In this document: piece by piece, positions 9,153 to 16,500 of the stretch
Layout: the number at the start of each line of letters is the position of its first letter
Numbering within the stretch: position 1 is the stretch's first letter
Assembly (NCBI GenBank): GCA_949296415.1
Contig: CASFQC010000018.1
Location: 1-37,522 of the forward strand
Direction of reading: 5' to 3'
Origin: an uncultured Bacteroides sp.
GTDB lineage: Bacteria; Bacteroidota; Bacteroidia; Bacteroidales; Bacteroidaceae
Length of the DNA stretch: 37,522 nt
Program-made: the position numbers and the translations under genes
Notes under the pieces: model-generated
The model's database searches: none
What the model was told of the DNA's origin: nothing
The model's input: only the letters and a program-made list of their open reading frames with translations

Positions 9153-9839
9153 ATGCATGAAGGTGTCTTGATTACTCCCAACGTGGATCAATTAGTCAAA
9201 TTGCAGTACGATAAAGAGTTTCATGACATCTGCCAGCAAGCGGAATGGGTGGTGTGTGACAGCAAGATTCTTTACCTGCTCTCCAAACTGCTAAAACATC
9301 CTTTGCCGGAAGCCATTCCCGGAAGCAGTTTCTTCACGGCTTATTATATGTATCATAAGAATAATCCAAACTGCAAGATATTCCTGCTTGGTGCTATGGA
9401 CGGTGTTGCACAAAAGGCAATGGAACGTATCAATGAAAAAGTAGGCAGGACGATAGTGGTGGGTGCTTATTCGCCTTCTTACGGCTTTGAAAAGAAAGAA
9501 GAGGAGAATCTGGCCATTTGCGATATGATAAACAAAAGCGATGCGAACGTAGTGCTTGTGGGAGTGGGCTGCCCTAAGCAGGAAAAGTGGATATTCAAGC
9601 ACAAAAAGCAAATGCCGAATGTAGATATATGGATGGCATTGGGTGCGACCATAGATTTTGAGGCAGGCAATGTGAAACGTGCTCCGCAGATTTTCCAGAA
9701 GCTTGCGATGGAGTGGTTTTATCGCTTCCTGATGGAGCCAAAGCGGATGTTTAAACGTTATTTTATAGATGATATGCTCTTCTTCTGCTATTTTGCCAAG
9801 CAATTACTGGGCATATACAAAAATCCGTTCGGCAAATGA
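9153..9839 (+). CDS. WecG/TagA/CpsF-type glycosyltransferase
   Basis: From the first ATG (9153) the protein is 228 aa: MHEGVLITPNVDQLVKLQ, a VCDSKILYLLSKLL block, AIPGSSFF, KIFLLGAMDGVAQKA, VLVGVGCPKQEKWI and WMALGATIDFEAGNVKRAPQ, all typical of GT26 enzymes (WecG adds ManNAcA, TagA adds ManNAc). The C-terminal basic and aromatic tail probably sits on the membrane. In the same frame upstream (9093-9152) the translation reads GVKLLNINILRTTSTFLLEN, which looks like the missing first strand and helix of the family. There is no ATG, GTG or TTG between the in-frame TAG at 9090 and the ATG at 9153. The true start may therefore be a rare codon such as ATA 9111 or ATT 9117. Confidence 0.87.
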   Translation: MHEGVLITPNVDQLVKLQYDKEFHDICQQAEWVVCDSKILYLLSKLLKHPLPEAIPGSSFFTAYYMYHKNNPNCKIFLLGAMDGVAQKAMERINEKVGRTIVVGAYSPSYGFEKKEEENLAICDMINKSDANVVLVGVGCPKQEKWIFKHKKQMPNVDIWMALGATIDFEAGNVKRAPQIFQKLAMEWFYRFLMEPKRMFKRYFIDDMLFFCYFAKQLLGIYKNPFGK

Positions 9840-9842
9840 TTC

Positions 9843-9941
9843 TTATTTGCGGAACAGCTTGCACATGAGTGCTATCGGCACAAGAATCATAGCTGCCAAG
9901 TAGGCACAGATTAACCTGATAAAAGAATGAATGCTTTGCAT
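9843..9941 (-). CDS. Small hydrophobic peptide (32 aa), antisense-oriented
   Basis: A 33-codon ORF encodes MQSIHSFIRLICAYLAAMIL followed by VPIALMCKLFRK. It has one membrane-spanning helix of about 20 residues with a basic C-terminal end (KLFRK). A full Bacteroidetes promoter lies just upstream, with a -7 box TATCTTTG (9969-9962) and a -33 element CTTG (9993-9990) at a 20-bp spacing. It sits on the opposite strand to all neighbours, between the WecG-like gene and the YjbH-like gene. Only a few bases separate its stop from the end of the WecG-like gene. I do not recognise the family. A membrane microprotein that binds a larger complex, or a type I toxin-like peptide, are both possible. It could also be a non-coding transcript. 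Confidence 0.55.
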   Translation of the reverse strand: MQSIHSFIRLICAYLAAMILVPIALMCKLFRK

Positions 9942-9961
9942 ATTATGTCCGTTTTGATGTG

Positions 9962-9993
9962 CAAAGATATGCATTCATGGAAGAAATGACAAG
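9962..9993 (-). promoter_or_regulatory. Bacteroidetes sigma-70 promoter for the 32-aa peptide
   Basis: On the minus strand a -33 element (CTTG, consensus TTTG) is followed after 20 bp by TATCTTTG, an exact match to TAnnTTTG. The predicted transcript starts near 9955, which would leave a leader of about 13 nt before the ATG at 9941. Confidence 0.6.
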
Positions 9994-10077
9994 AACACCG
10001 CATTTCTCACAAGAACAATGAAATGTCAATGATGCGACAAAAACGCATAAAAACAGAAACTAAAAACAAGGCTCTCC

Positions 10078-10899
10078 ATGAGATATTTTTGTTTGATGGC
10101 ATTACTTTGCATAATGTCATTACAGGTATTCGGACAACATGCCTATGGCACCACCGGCCTGCTCTATGCCCCTACCGCCGAGATGCAGAAAGACAAGACC
10201 ATTATGATTGGCGGGAGCATGATAGACCACAATATCTATCGCAGCGGTTATTGGAGCCGGTCGAAAGAATATAATCCTTTTACCTATAATTATTACCTGA
10301 ACATCACCATTTTTCCATGGCTGGAAATAGCCTATACCTGCACACTGGTGAAAGGTTCGCATGGCAGCTCGTACTGGCCGCCACAGACCTGGGGTAAGTT
10401 CACCAACCAGGACCGTTCTTTCCACTTCCGTCTACGTGCCTGGAAGGAAGGTTGGTGGAAGCCATGGACACCGCAGATAGTGCTTGGCGCGAATGACCCC
10501 GGAAGCCACGAGCAGACCGGCGGGGGAAACATCGTGTTCGACAATGTGGGTGAGAACACCAACCACCTGACCCGATTCTATCTGGCCGCCACCAAGCATT
10601 TCGCCTTCCAACAATGGGGAACATTGGGCGTACATGCCTCCGTCATCCAGTTCGACGGACTGGACTTGGACAACGACCACGGCGTGACACTCGGCGTGAA
10701 CTACCGTTTCCAGCGTCCGGAGGACGGCTTCTGGAACAAGGCCCTGAACGGACTGAACGTGATGGGGGAATATTATGACGGAGCCTGGAATGTGGGAGCG
10801 AACTATGCCGTATGGAAAGACCGCATCAATATGGTGGCCTCGCTCTATGACGGGCGGTATTGGTCGGTAGGATTGTATTTCAAAGTGTGCCTGAAATAG
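10078..10899 (+). CDS. YjbH-like exopolysaccharide outer-membrane protein
   Basis: The protein is 273 aa with a signal peptide (MRYFCLMALLCIMSLQVFGQ). The mature start AYGTTGLLYAPTAEMQKDKT resembles the opening strand of YjbH proteins. The rest alternates aromatic and polar residues (YNYYLNITIFPWLEIAYTC, FHFRLRAWKEGWW, RFYLAATKHFAF, VGLYFKVCLK), as in an outer-membrane beta-barrel, and ends on an aromatic-containing strand. YjbH belongs to an operon for exopolysaccharide production in enterobacteria and may take part in glycan secretion. The partners YjbE, YjbF and YjbG are not visible here. The gene follows the last glycosyltransferase but is more GC-rich than the start of the locus. The ATG at 10078 places the signal peptide correctly. 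Confidence 0.65.
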   Translation: MRYFCLMALLCIMSLQVFGQHAYGTTGLLYAPTAEMQKDKTIMIGGSMIDHNIYRSGYWSRSKEYNPFTYNYYLNITIFPWLEIAYTCTLVKGSHGSSYWPPQTWGKFTNQDRSFHFRLRAWKEGWWKPWTPQIVLGANDPGSHEQTGGGNIVFDNVGENTNHLTRFYLAATKHFAFQQWGTLGVHASVIQFDGLDLDNDHGVTLGVNYRFQRPEDGFWNKALNGLNVMGEYYDGAWNVGANYAVWKDRINMVASLYDGRYWSVGLYFKVCLK

Positions 10900-10938
10900 C
10901 AGGCAGTTTAACCCAAACCAGGAATACCCCTCCCTCTT

Positions 10939-13119
10939 ATGCTCCGTCCTTACCAGCTTGACATACGCCGCCGCGTCCTTGACGGCTGGCGGAAGCACTG
11001 CAGCATCATGGTGCAGATGCCCACAGGTACGGGCAAGACCCACCTGCTGGCATCCATCGTGAAGGACACGGACGGGACGGTCTGGATTGTGGCTCATCGC
11101 CGCGAGCTGGTGGAACAAATTGAGGAGACCGTAGCCCGGTACGGACTACGGAAGGAGGACGGGAAGGTCAGGGTGATGTCCATACAGTGGCTGGCAAGGC
11201 ATTGGGAGGACATGAAGGACGAACTGCCAGATCTGATTGTGATTGACGAGGCACACCATGCGCTGGCCGACACCTACAGGGAACTGTGGCGACGGTGGCC
11301 GGAGGCCAGGAAGCTGGGCATGACCGCTACGCCCTGCCGCATGAATCGCAACGGATTCACGGACCTGTTCGAAACGCTGATAGCCTCGGACAGCATAGCG
11401 GACTTCATCCGGCAGGGGTGGCTGTCCGCCTTCGACTACGTGTCCATCCGTCCGGACAGCGAGGACCAGCAGCTGGTGGACAGCCTCTCCAAACGGGGGA
11501 CAGACGGGGACTATCAGATAAAGGAGATGGATGCCGTGCTGAACCGACGGCCGGGCATCGGGCGGTTATACGAGAGCGTACGGCGATATGCCAACGGCAA
11601 GAAAGGGATAGTCTACGCCATAAGCATAGCCCACGCAAGGAACATAGCCGCATACTATAGCCATAAAGGAGTGAATGCCGTCGCCATTGACAGCAGGACT
11701 CCGGCTCCGCTGCGCAAACAGATGGTGGAGGACTTCAGGCAGGGAAACATACGGGTGCTGGTGAACGTGGACGTGTTCAGCGAGGGGTTCGACTGTCCCG
11801 ACGTGGAGTTCGTGCAGATGGCACGACCCACCCTCTCCCTGGCCAAGTACCTCCAGCAGGTGGGACGAGGGTTGCGCAGGACGGAGGGCAAGGAAAGCTG
11901 TGTGCTGATAGACAACGTGGGGCTGTACCGTCTCTTCGGACTGCCTGCGGCGGAACGCGACTGGCAGGCCATGTTCGGAGGACGGATGGCCGGGAAAGGC
12001 TGCGCATGTACGGGACAAGGACTGCGGACTGTGGCGATGGAGGTGTCCGCCGGAGAGGCGGCCATACCTGATTCCGGACTTGAAGTGGTGGTGACGCACG
12101 ACAGGCTGATGGAGTTGCTGGAGCTGCCGGAGGCGGGAAGCATGGTGACAGCACGGGACGGCGGCGGGCTGAAGGCTTTTAAGGACAGGAAGAGCGGGCT
12201 GTACGGACTGGAATGCGGAGGGAAGGTCACGGCACTGCCGCAATATGCCGCAGTCTTTGGCACGGAGGACGGGCTGGCAGCCGTAAGGTTCGCGGACGGA
12301 CGTGCCGGAGTGGTGGATGAGGAAGGCCATGAACGCATGTCACCCGGCCTGTATCGGAAGCTGAAATTTTTGAAAGATGGTCTGCTGCTCTTGATTGACC
12401 GTACAGGTCATGAGTCTTACTTGGACTTGAAAAACGGTCATTTTTACCCCGTCAAACCGCGTGTGTTGTCCTTTGGTCGGGTGCAGATGCTTGAGGTTGG
12501 CGGATACTGTTATAGCCGTACGCGTGAGCTGTATCGTAACAGGTCGGGAATCTGCAAGTCGGGTTTGTGGGATAAAGACGGTTGTCTGAGGATACTTGAT
12601 GGCAGCATTCCGCCATCAGGCCGCTTGCCGGATGCGGACGGTGCAGATTGGGACAGGGGAGGCATCTGCCTGTTTGCGGATGATTACGAGACTTATTATT
12701 ACTATTGCGGGCGGCTGGCTGACGGTAGTCTGATGGTGGAAGATACCCGGGGAAATTGCTGCCTGGCAGAAGCGGAATTGCGTGCGGCCGACCGGAAAGC
12801 AGTGGAGCGTGAGGAACGTGAAAAGAAACATGCGTCCAGACTTGTAGGTATGCGTGGTGTACGGCCGTTTCGTTCGGGGATGAAATGGGGACTCCGGTTG
12901 GGAGACAAAGTGATATTGCCTCCTATATATCGTAACATTATGTCACCGGTGGGCAATTATTGTGCTTTTGAGGGCAATCCTTGTCAGTGGGGGGTGCTGA
13001 TGCTTGACGGTCGGATTGTGGTGGAGGCGCGCTATGCTAAAGTGGAGATAGAAAACGATGGTATGGTACGTCTTACTGTGGTGCCGGGAAAGACAAAAAC
13101 GGTCAAATTGGGGCATTGA
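10939..13119 (+). CDS. DEAH-box superfamily 2 helicase with WG-repeat-like C-terminus
   Basis: The protein is 726 aa. Helicase motifs are in order: RPYQ (residues 3-6), Walker A MPTGTGKTH (27-35), DEAHH (103-107), TATP (129-132), FSEGFDCPDVE (about 280) and motif VI QQVGRGLRR (306-314), so the ATPase core fills residues 1-340. From about 345 on it is not helicase. Segments at about 418-468 and 646-704 (YGLECGGKVTALPQY, KWGLRLGDKVILPPIY, QWGVLMLDGRIVVEARY) resemble WG (tryptophan-glycine) beta-propeller repeats, which mediate protein contacts. Before about 12350 arginine is mostly CGG, CGC or AGG and the DNA is GC-rich. After that CGT dominates and GC falls, suggesting a mosaic gene. It may act on nucleic acid with a partner protein; no nuclease or methylase neighbour points to a defence operon. 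Confidence 0.8.
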   Translation: MLRPYQLDIRRRVLDGWRKHCSIMVQMPTGTGKTHLLASIVKDTDGTVWIVAHRRELVEQIEETVARYGLRKEDGKVRVMSIQWLARHWEDMKDELPDLIVIDEAHHALADTYRELWRRWPEARKLGMTATPCRMNRNGFTDLFETLIASDSIADFIRQGWLSAFDYVSIRPDSEDQQLVDSLSKRGTDGDYQIKEMDAVLNRRPGIGRLYESVRRYANGKKGIVYAISIAHARNIAAYYSHKGVNAVAIDSRTPAPLRKQMVEDFRQGNIRVLVNVDVFSEGFDCPDVEFVQMARPTLSLAKYLQQVGRGLRRTEGKESCVLIDNVGLYRLFGLPAAERDWQAMFGGRMAGKGCACTGQGLRTVAMEVSAGEAAIPDSGLEVVVTHDRLMELLELPEAGSMVTARDGGGLKAFKDRKSGLYGLECGGKVTALPQYAAVFGTEDGLAAVRFADGRAGVVDEEGHERMSPGLYRKLKFLKDGLLLLIDRTGHESYLDLKNGHFYPVKPRVLSFGRVQMLEVGGYCYSRTRELYRNRSGICKSGLWDKDGCLRILDGSIPPSGRLPDADGADWDRGGICLFADDYETYYYYCGRLADGSLMVEDTRGNCCLAEAELRAADRKAVEREEREKKHASRLVGMRGVRPFRSGMKWGLRLGDKVILPPIYRNIMSPVGNYCAFEGNPCQWGVLMLDGRIVVEARYAKVEIENDGMVRLTVVPGKTKTVKLGH

Positions 13120-13196
13120 AAGGTTGTTTTTGAATCTTTGTCCGTGGGACGACTATAGGCGGAATAGTGTGGGGCATCTTGCCGACACGTATAGAA

Positions 13197-13235
13197 ACAA
13201 AAAAAGTCTGGTGTGCTTTTGCACGTCAGACTTTC
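13197..13235 (-). terminator. Intrinsic terminator of the Ala-rich lipoprotein gene
   Basis: AAAGTCTG, a two-base mismatch, then GTGC TTTT GCAC forms a long hairpin with the downstream CAGACTTT. On the minus strand the stem is followed by a run of seven T. It lies about 30 bp after the lipoprotein stop. It may also stop transcripts of the helicase gene coming from the other side, though the T-run on that side is weak. Confidence 0.8.
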
Positions 13236-13266
13236 AATTCTCTCTCAGACTGTAGCTGTACTGATT

Positions 13267-13470
13267 TTATTCAGCTACAGCTTCTTGTGTGGCCTGGTTT
13301 GCCGAATCGGCAGCAGCGGCTTGAGCGGCGGCGGCAGCTTCAGCTTTGGCGATAGAATCGGCAATGCGGATAGAATCTTGTCTTGCCTGTTCTGCATTGG
13401 CAGCTTTGTTACCACAAGAAGCGAACGATACGGCTACGATAGCGGCAGCCATTAAAACTAACTTTTTCAT
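13267..13470 (-). CDS. Small alanine-rich lipoprotein
   Basis: The protein is 67 aa from the ATG at 13470. A lipoprotein signal peptide MKKLVLMAAAIVAVSFASC ends in a lipobox with C19 as the lipidated cysteine. The mature part is 48 residues, about half alanine with interspersed Q, D, E, S, I and K (NAEQARQDSIRIADSIAKAE, then AAAAAQAAAADSANQATQ). It is probably one continuous helix. The frame extends upstream to 13545, but a -7 box TACCTTTG at 13531-13524 places the transcript start near 13517 and supports the shorter form. It has its own promoter and a strong terminator, so it is a single-gene unit and could be abundant. Its shape recalls envelope lipoproteins of the Lpp kind, but no terminal lysine for peptidoglycan attachment is present. 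Function unknown. Confidence 0.85.
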   Translation of the reverse strand: MKKLVLMAAAIVAVSFASCGNKAANAEQARQDSIRIADSIAKAEAAAAAQAAAADSANQATQEAVAE

Positions 13471-13790
13471 CTTTCTTTGTTTTTTAAACGTAATACAATC
13501 AATTGCCTTATTAAAAACCTCGGCAAAGGTATGGACTTTTTTCAATATATTGTTCTATGCATACCTGATTTTTTAAAAGTCTGTTTGATTTTTCTTTTCG
13601 TCACGTGGCCAAGCTACGATGATGGTTAAGGCTATTTATTGGAAGACTGGAAAATCAGGGTCAGTCCGAAAATAGAATGTAGTATAGCTGCATCCGTTTT
13701 TATGATGAACAACGGGGTCACAGGCACATTCCTGCAAAGTTCCCTATAAAAAGAAAACCGCTGACTATTTGATAGTCAACGGTTGTTTTG
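13471..13790. other. Intergenic stretch between lipoprotein and tRNA-Ala
   Basis: About 320 bp with no convincing gene. It holds the lipoprotein promoter (-7 box TACCTTTG on the minus strand at 13531-13524) and, at its right end, the terminator of tRNA-Ala. I see nothing structured in 13577-13740. Confidence 0.6.
13747..13784 (-). terminator. Terminator after tRNA-Ala
   Basis: The sequence AACCGcTGACTAT, a TTG loop, and ATAGTCAaCGGTT form a 12-bp stem with one mismatch (13756-13784). On the minus strand it runs into TTTTCTTTTT. It lies 6 bp after the tRNA 3' end. Confidence 0.85.
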
Positions 13791-13864
13791 TGGAGTATAG
13801 CGGACTCGAACCGCTCACCTCAACACTGCCAGTGTTGCGCTCTAGCCAGATGAGCTAATACCCC
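13791..13864 (-). tRNA. tRNA-Ala (anticodon GGC)
   Basis: A 74-nt cloverleaf reads on the minus strand from GGGGTAT to ATACTCC plus discriminator A. The anticodon arm is CAACA-CTGGCAG-TGTTG, giving anticodon GGC for codon GCC (alanine). The T-loop is TTCGAGT. CCA is not encoded. It is a single-gene transcript with its own -7 box (TATCTTTG, 13911-13904) and a terminator just downstream. Confidence 0.95.
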
Positions 13865-13903
13865 AATATGTTTATGGAAGCTGTCTTCCTTGTTTTGACG
13901 CTG

Positions 13904-13942
13904 CAAAGATAATGTATTATTCTGAAATAATTGCTATGTTTG
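13904..13942. promoter_or_regulatory. Back-to-back -7 boxes for tRNA-Ala and DUF4286-ruvC
   Basis: On the minus strand TATCTTTG (13911-13904) points to tRNA-Ala. On the plus strand TATGTTTG (13935-13942) points to the DUF4286 gene, whose ATG is 22 nt after the box. Neither has a clear TTTG at -33. The two promoters are divergent and about 23 bp apart. Confidence 0.65.
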
Positions 13943-13963
13943 CGCCATAAATTTCAAAAAAAT

Positions 13964-14269
13964 ATGCTGATTTATAATACTACGTATCATGTGGAGGATG
14001 ATCAGGATAAGTATTTCTTGATATGGATGCAAGAGTACTATCTGCCTGAAGTGGAAAAGTATGGTGTGCTGAAGAATCCCAGAATAGCACGTGTGTTGAG
14101 TCATAGGGAAGAGGAAAGTGTTTGTTATTCAGTACAGTTTGAGGTCAATGACTCGGCTTCTTTGCATCATTGGCATTGTGAACAGGGAGTGAGGCTTTCT
14201 GAAGAGATGATGCGCATATTCAAGAACAAAGTGGTGGGATTTCCTACCTTGATGGAGGTGGTGCTGTGA
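13964..14269 (+). CDS. DUF4286 family protein
   Basis: The 101-aa protein starts [23 protein letters not shown]. The frame opens at a TTG at 13931, but the -7 box TATGTTTG at 13935-13942 lies inside that extension, so the ATG at 13964 is the start. The pattern (an initial beta strand, then [10 protein letters not shown], an [20 protein letters not shown] strand and a terminal [10 protein letters not shown]-like strand, here [12 protein letters not shown]) fits the small ferredoxin-like DUF4286 family found in Bacteroidetes. The function is unknown. The stop overlaps the GTG start of ruvC by 4 bp, so the two are coupled and a link to DNA repair or recombination is possible but unproven. Confidence 0.8.
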   Translation: MLIYNTTYHVEDDQDKYFLIWMQEYYLPEVEKYGVLKNPRIARVLSHREEESVCYSVQFEVNDSASLHHWHCEQGVRLSEEMMRIFKNKVVGFPTLMEVVL

Positions 14270-14835
14270 TAGAGCCGGTAAGGGAGAAAATAATCCTGGG
14301 CATTGACCCGGGTACTACCATTATGGGGTACGGAATTCTGCGTGTTGCCGGAATAAAGCCCGAATTGGTGGCTATGGGCATTATAGATTTGCGGAAGTAC
14401 GCCAACCATTATCTTAAGTTGAAGCGCATTCATGAGCGTGTGCTGAGTATCATTGAGAGGTATTTGCCCGATGAACTGGCCATTGAGGCTCCTTTCTATG
14501 GCAAGAACGTGCAGTCCATGCTGAAGTTGGGGCGAGCGCAGGGAGTGGCTATGGCTGTAGCTTTAAGCCGCGACATCCCTATTACTGAATACGCGCCTCT
14601 GAAAATCAAAATGGCTATTACGGGCAACGGACAGGCTTCCAAGGAGCAGGTGGCCGATATGTTGCAACGCATGCTGCACATCGCGCAAAACGACATGCCC
14701 GATTTTATGGATGCAACCGACGGGCTTGCCGCAGCCTATTGCCACTATCTGCAGATGGGGCGTCCTGCTGTGGAGAAAGGTTACAAGGGGTGGAAGGATT
14801 TTGTGACCAAGCATCCGGATAAGGTGCGTAGGTAG
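14266..14835 (+). CDS. ruvC: Holliday junction endonuclease RuvC
   Basis: The protein is 189 aa, read from a GTG at 14266 that overlaps the DUF4286 stop. The RNase H-like core is intact: ILGIDPGTT with D14, [11 protein letters not shown] with E74, and [15 protein letters not shown] with D149 and D152, the four acidic metal-binding residues of RuvC. It resolves Holliday junctions with RuvAB in recombinational repair. No ruvA or ruvB is nearby. It converges on the pseudouridine synthase gene, with only 33 bp between the two stops and no obvious terminator there. Confidence 0.96.
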   Translation: MIEPVREKIILGIDPGTTIMGYGILRVAGIKPELVAMGIIDLRKYANHYLKLKRIHERVLSIIERYLPDELAIEAPFYGKNVQSMLKLGRAQGVAMAVALSRDIPITEYAPLKIKMAITGNGQASKEQVADMLQRMLHIAQNDMPDFMDATDGLAAAYCHYLQMGRPAVEKGYKGWKDFVTKHPDKVRR

Positions 14836-14868
14836 CCGGTCCTGTCCTTCATGTATCGTCTCTGGCAC

Positions 14869-16500
14869 TCAATAGAAGTCGCCTTTGCAGTGCAAGTTTA
14901 TTTTTTCTTTGGTCACCGGATGGGTAAACTCTATGGATTCCGCATGCAGGCAGAGGCGTGGAGCCGAAGGTTTTCCATATAGCCTGTCACCGGCTATGGG
15001 GCAGCGCAGCCCTTGCGGATGTGCGGCGTGTACCCGCAGTTGGTGGGTACGTCCGGTGAGCGGGTAGAAGGCCACAAGGGTGCGCCCGTCTTTTCTGTAC
15101 GCCACTTCATATCGGGTAAGGGAAGGCTTTCCGTAACGGCTGTGCACCATCTGTCGGGGACGGTCTGTGGGGTCCGGACAAAGTGGCAGGTCTATCAGCC
15201 CGTGTTCGTTTTCCACTGTTCCGTCAAGCAATGCCATGTATTTTTTCTCTATCAACCGGTGTTCAAAGTCGGCTTGCAGCTGTCTGTGCACTTGTTTGGT
15301 CTTGGCTATGACCATCAGTCCTGAGGTGTCCATGTCCAGCCGATGTACAATGAGCGGGCCTTCGGCCTGTGGGTAACGTTTGCGCATGAGGCTGTATACA
15401 GAGGGCATGTCCTCTTCTTTTCCAGGGACGGACAGCAGTCCGGAAGGCTTGTTTATTACAGCCAGCCAAGGATCGTCATACAGGATGTCTGTTCCGGAGA
15501 CATCGGTCCGGACCAGCGGATTGGCTTCCACTTTCAGACCTTGCAGCATATGGTTTAGTATGGGGCCGCACTTGCCTTTGCATGCCGGATAATAATGCCC
15601 TTGTAGCCTGACTTCGTTTTCCGGCGACGGTCCCCACCAGAATTCTGCCATGCACAGCGGTTGCCACCCGTGCAGGTAGGCTTGCTGGAGCAGTTTGGGA
15701 GCCGCGCACTCGCCTGCTCCGGCCGGAGGCATACCTTGCGGGGTATGGGCGAATATATCACACAGGTTTCTGCGCTCGCCTTTGGCGTTTAGCAGGACAA
15801 ACTGGCGGAACAGCTTTGTCTGCAAGGCGGCCGAGCGCCGTTTCCTTTCCGCCTTGAGCCGTGCTTCCTCTTCCTTATAGCTGTGCAGTTGTGCTTCAAT
15901 GGCGTCGGTTCTGACTTTCCATTGTCTTTCCATGCGTTTCAGTTCGGCTTTCTGGAAACGGCTTTCGTTTTTCAGCTGTTCTTCTTCTTCAGGGGAGAGA
16001 GTACTTTGCCTGCGTAGGTCGCGTGTGGCTTTGGCTTCTTTGAGTCGGATTCTTGCCTGTTCCAGACTGGCCCGTGCGCTTTTGGCTGTGTCGTCCGCCA
16101 ACTGTTTGAGGGTGGTGTATTGCGGGTTGTTCTCCAATGCGTGAATGCAGACGTTGAGGTGTGATATTTCCTTTTCTTCCTGTCTGAAGAATCCTTCGGG
16201 GGAAAGCAGGTCATACACAGGCGGCACGAAGAACGGGTGACGGTTGCTGCCATGCCATATGCCCGAGAAGGCGGCCAGGTATCCCACGTCACCTTCCGCC
16301 GTGCGTACAGTCAGCACACCGAACATCTTGCCTTCTTCCGTTCCGTATCCCTTGTCGTACTGTCGAAGATGTTCCTGCACTTCATAGGCCGCTACCGTAC
16401 AGAGCGGGTGTGGCACGTAGCAGAAGGGGTAGGTGAAACGGTCGGGCAGCGGGATGTTGCTTATGTCCGAAGCGAAATGGTGAAACATAGGATATTCCAT
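14869..16500 (-). CDS. RluA-family RNA pseudouridine synthase with long N-terminal domain
   Basis: From the ATG at 16500 (MEYPMFHHFASDIS) the protein is 543 aa, about twice a plain RluA enzyme. The C-terminal 220 residues are the catalytic domain: INKPSGLLSVPG, then HRLDMDTSGLMVIAK with the catalytic aspartate in HRLDMDTSG, and LTGRTHQLRVH. The middle (about residues 150-260) is a charged coiled coil. The N-terminal part (FTYPFCYVPHPLC, GVLTVRTAEGDVGYLAAFSG) is an extension I associate with Bacteroidetes and related homologues. The frame extends to an ATG at 16554, but the -7 box TACCTTTG at 16569-16562 puts the transcript start almost on that codon, so the inner ATG at 16500 (or 16488) is preferred. 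It modifies rRNA or tRNA; the site is unknown. Confidence 0.9.
   Translation of the reverse strand: MEYPMFHHFASDISNIPLPDRFTYPFCYVPHPLCTVAAYEVQEHLRQYDKGYGTEEGKMFGVLTVRTAEGDVGYLAAFSGIWHGSNRHPFFVPPVYDLLSPEGFFRQEEKEISHLNVCIHALENNPQYTTLKQLADDTAKSARASLEQARIRLKEAKATRDLRRQSTLSPEEEEQLKNESRFQKAELKRMERQWKVRTDAIEAQLHSYKEEEARLKAERKRRSAALQTKLFRQFVLLNAKGERRNLCDIFAHTPQGMPPAGAGECAAPKLLQQAYLHGWQPLCMAEFWWGPSPENEVRLQGHYYPACKGKCGPILNHMLQGLKVEANPLVRTDVSGTDILYDDPWLAVINKPSGLLSVPGKEEDMPSVYSLMRKRYPQAEGPLIVHRLDMDTSGLMVIAKTKQVHRQLQADFEHRLIEKKYMALLDGTVENEHGLIDLPLCPDPTDRPRQMVHSRYGKPSLTRYEVAYRKDGRTLVAFYPLTGRTHQLRVHAAHPQGLRCPIAGDRLYGKPSAPRLCLHAESIEFTHPVTKEKINLHCKGDFY

Noticed and set aside
10023-10274. 83-codon plus-strand frame overlapping the YjbH-like gene
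   Set aside because: It reads the wrong frame through the signal peptide and barrel of a well-supported gene.
11566-12338. Long minus-strand frames within the helicase gene
   Set aside because: High GC content keeps antisense frames open there. They are Ser/Pro/His-rich with no motif, and the helicase frame on the plus strand is complete.
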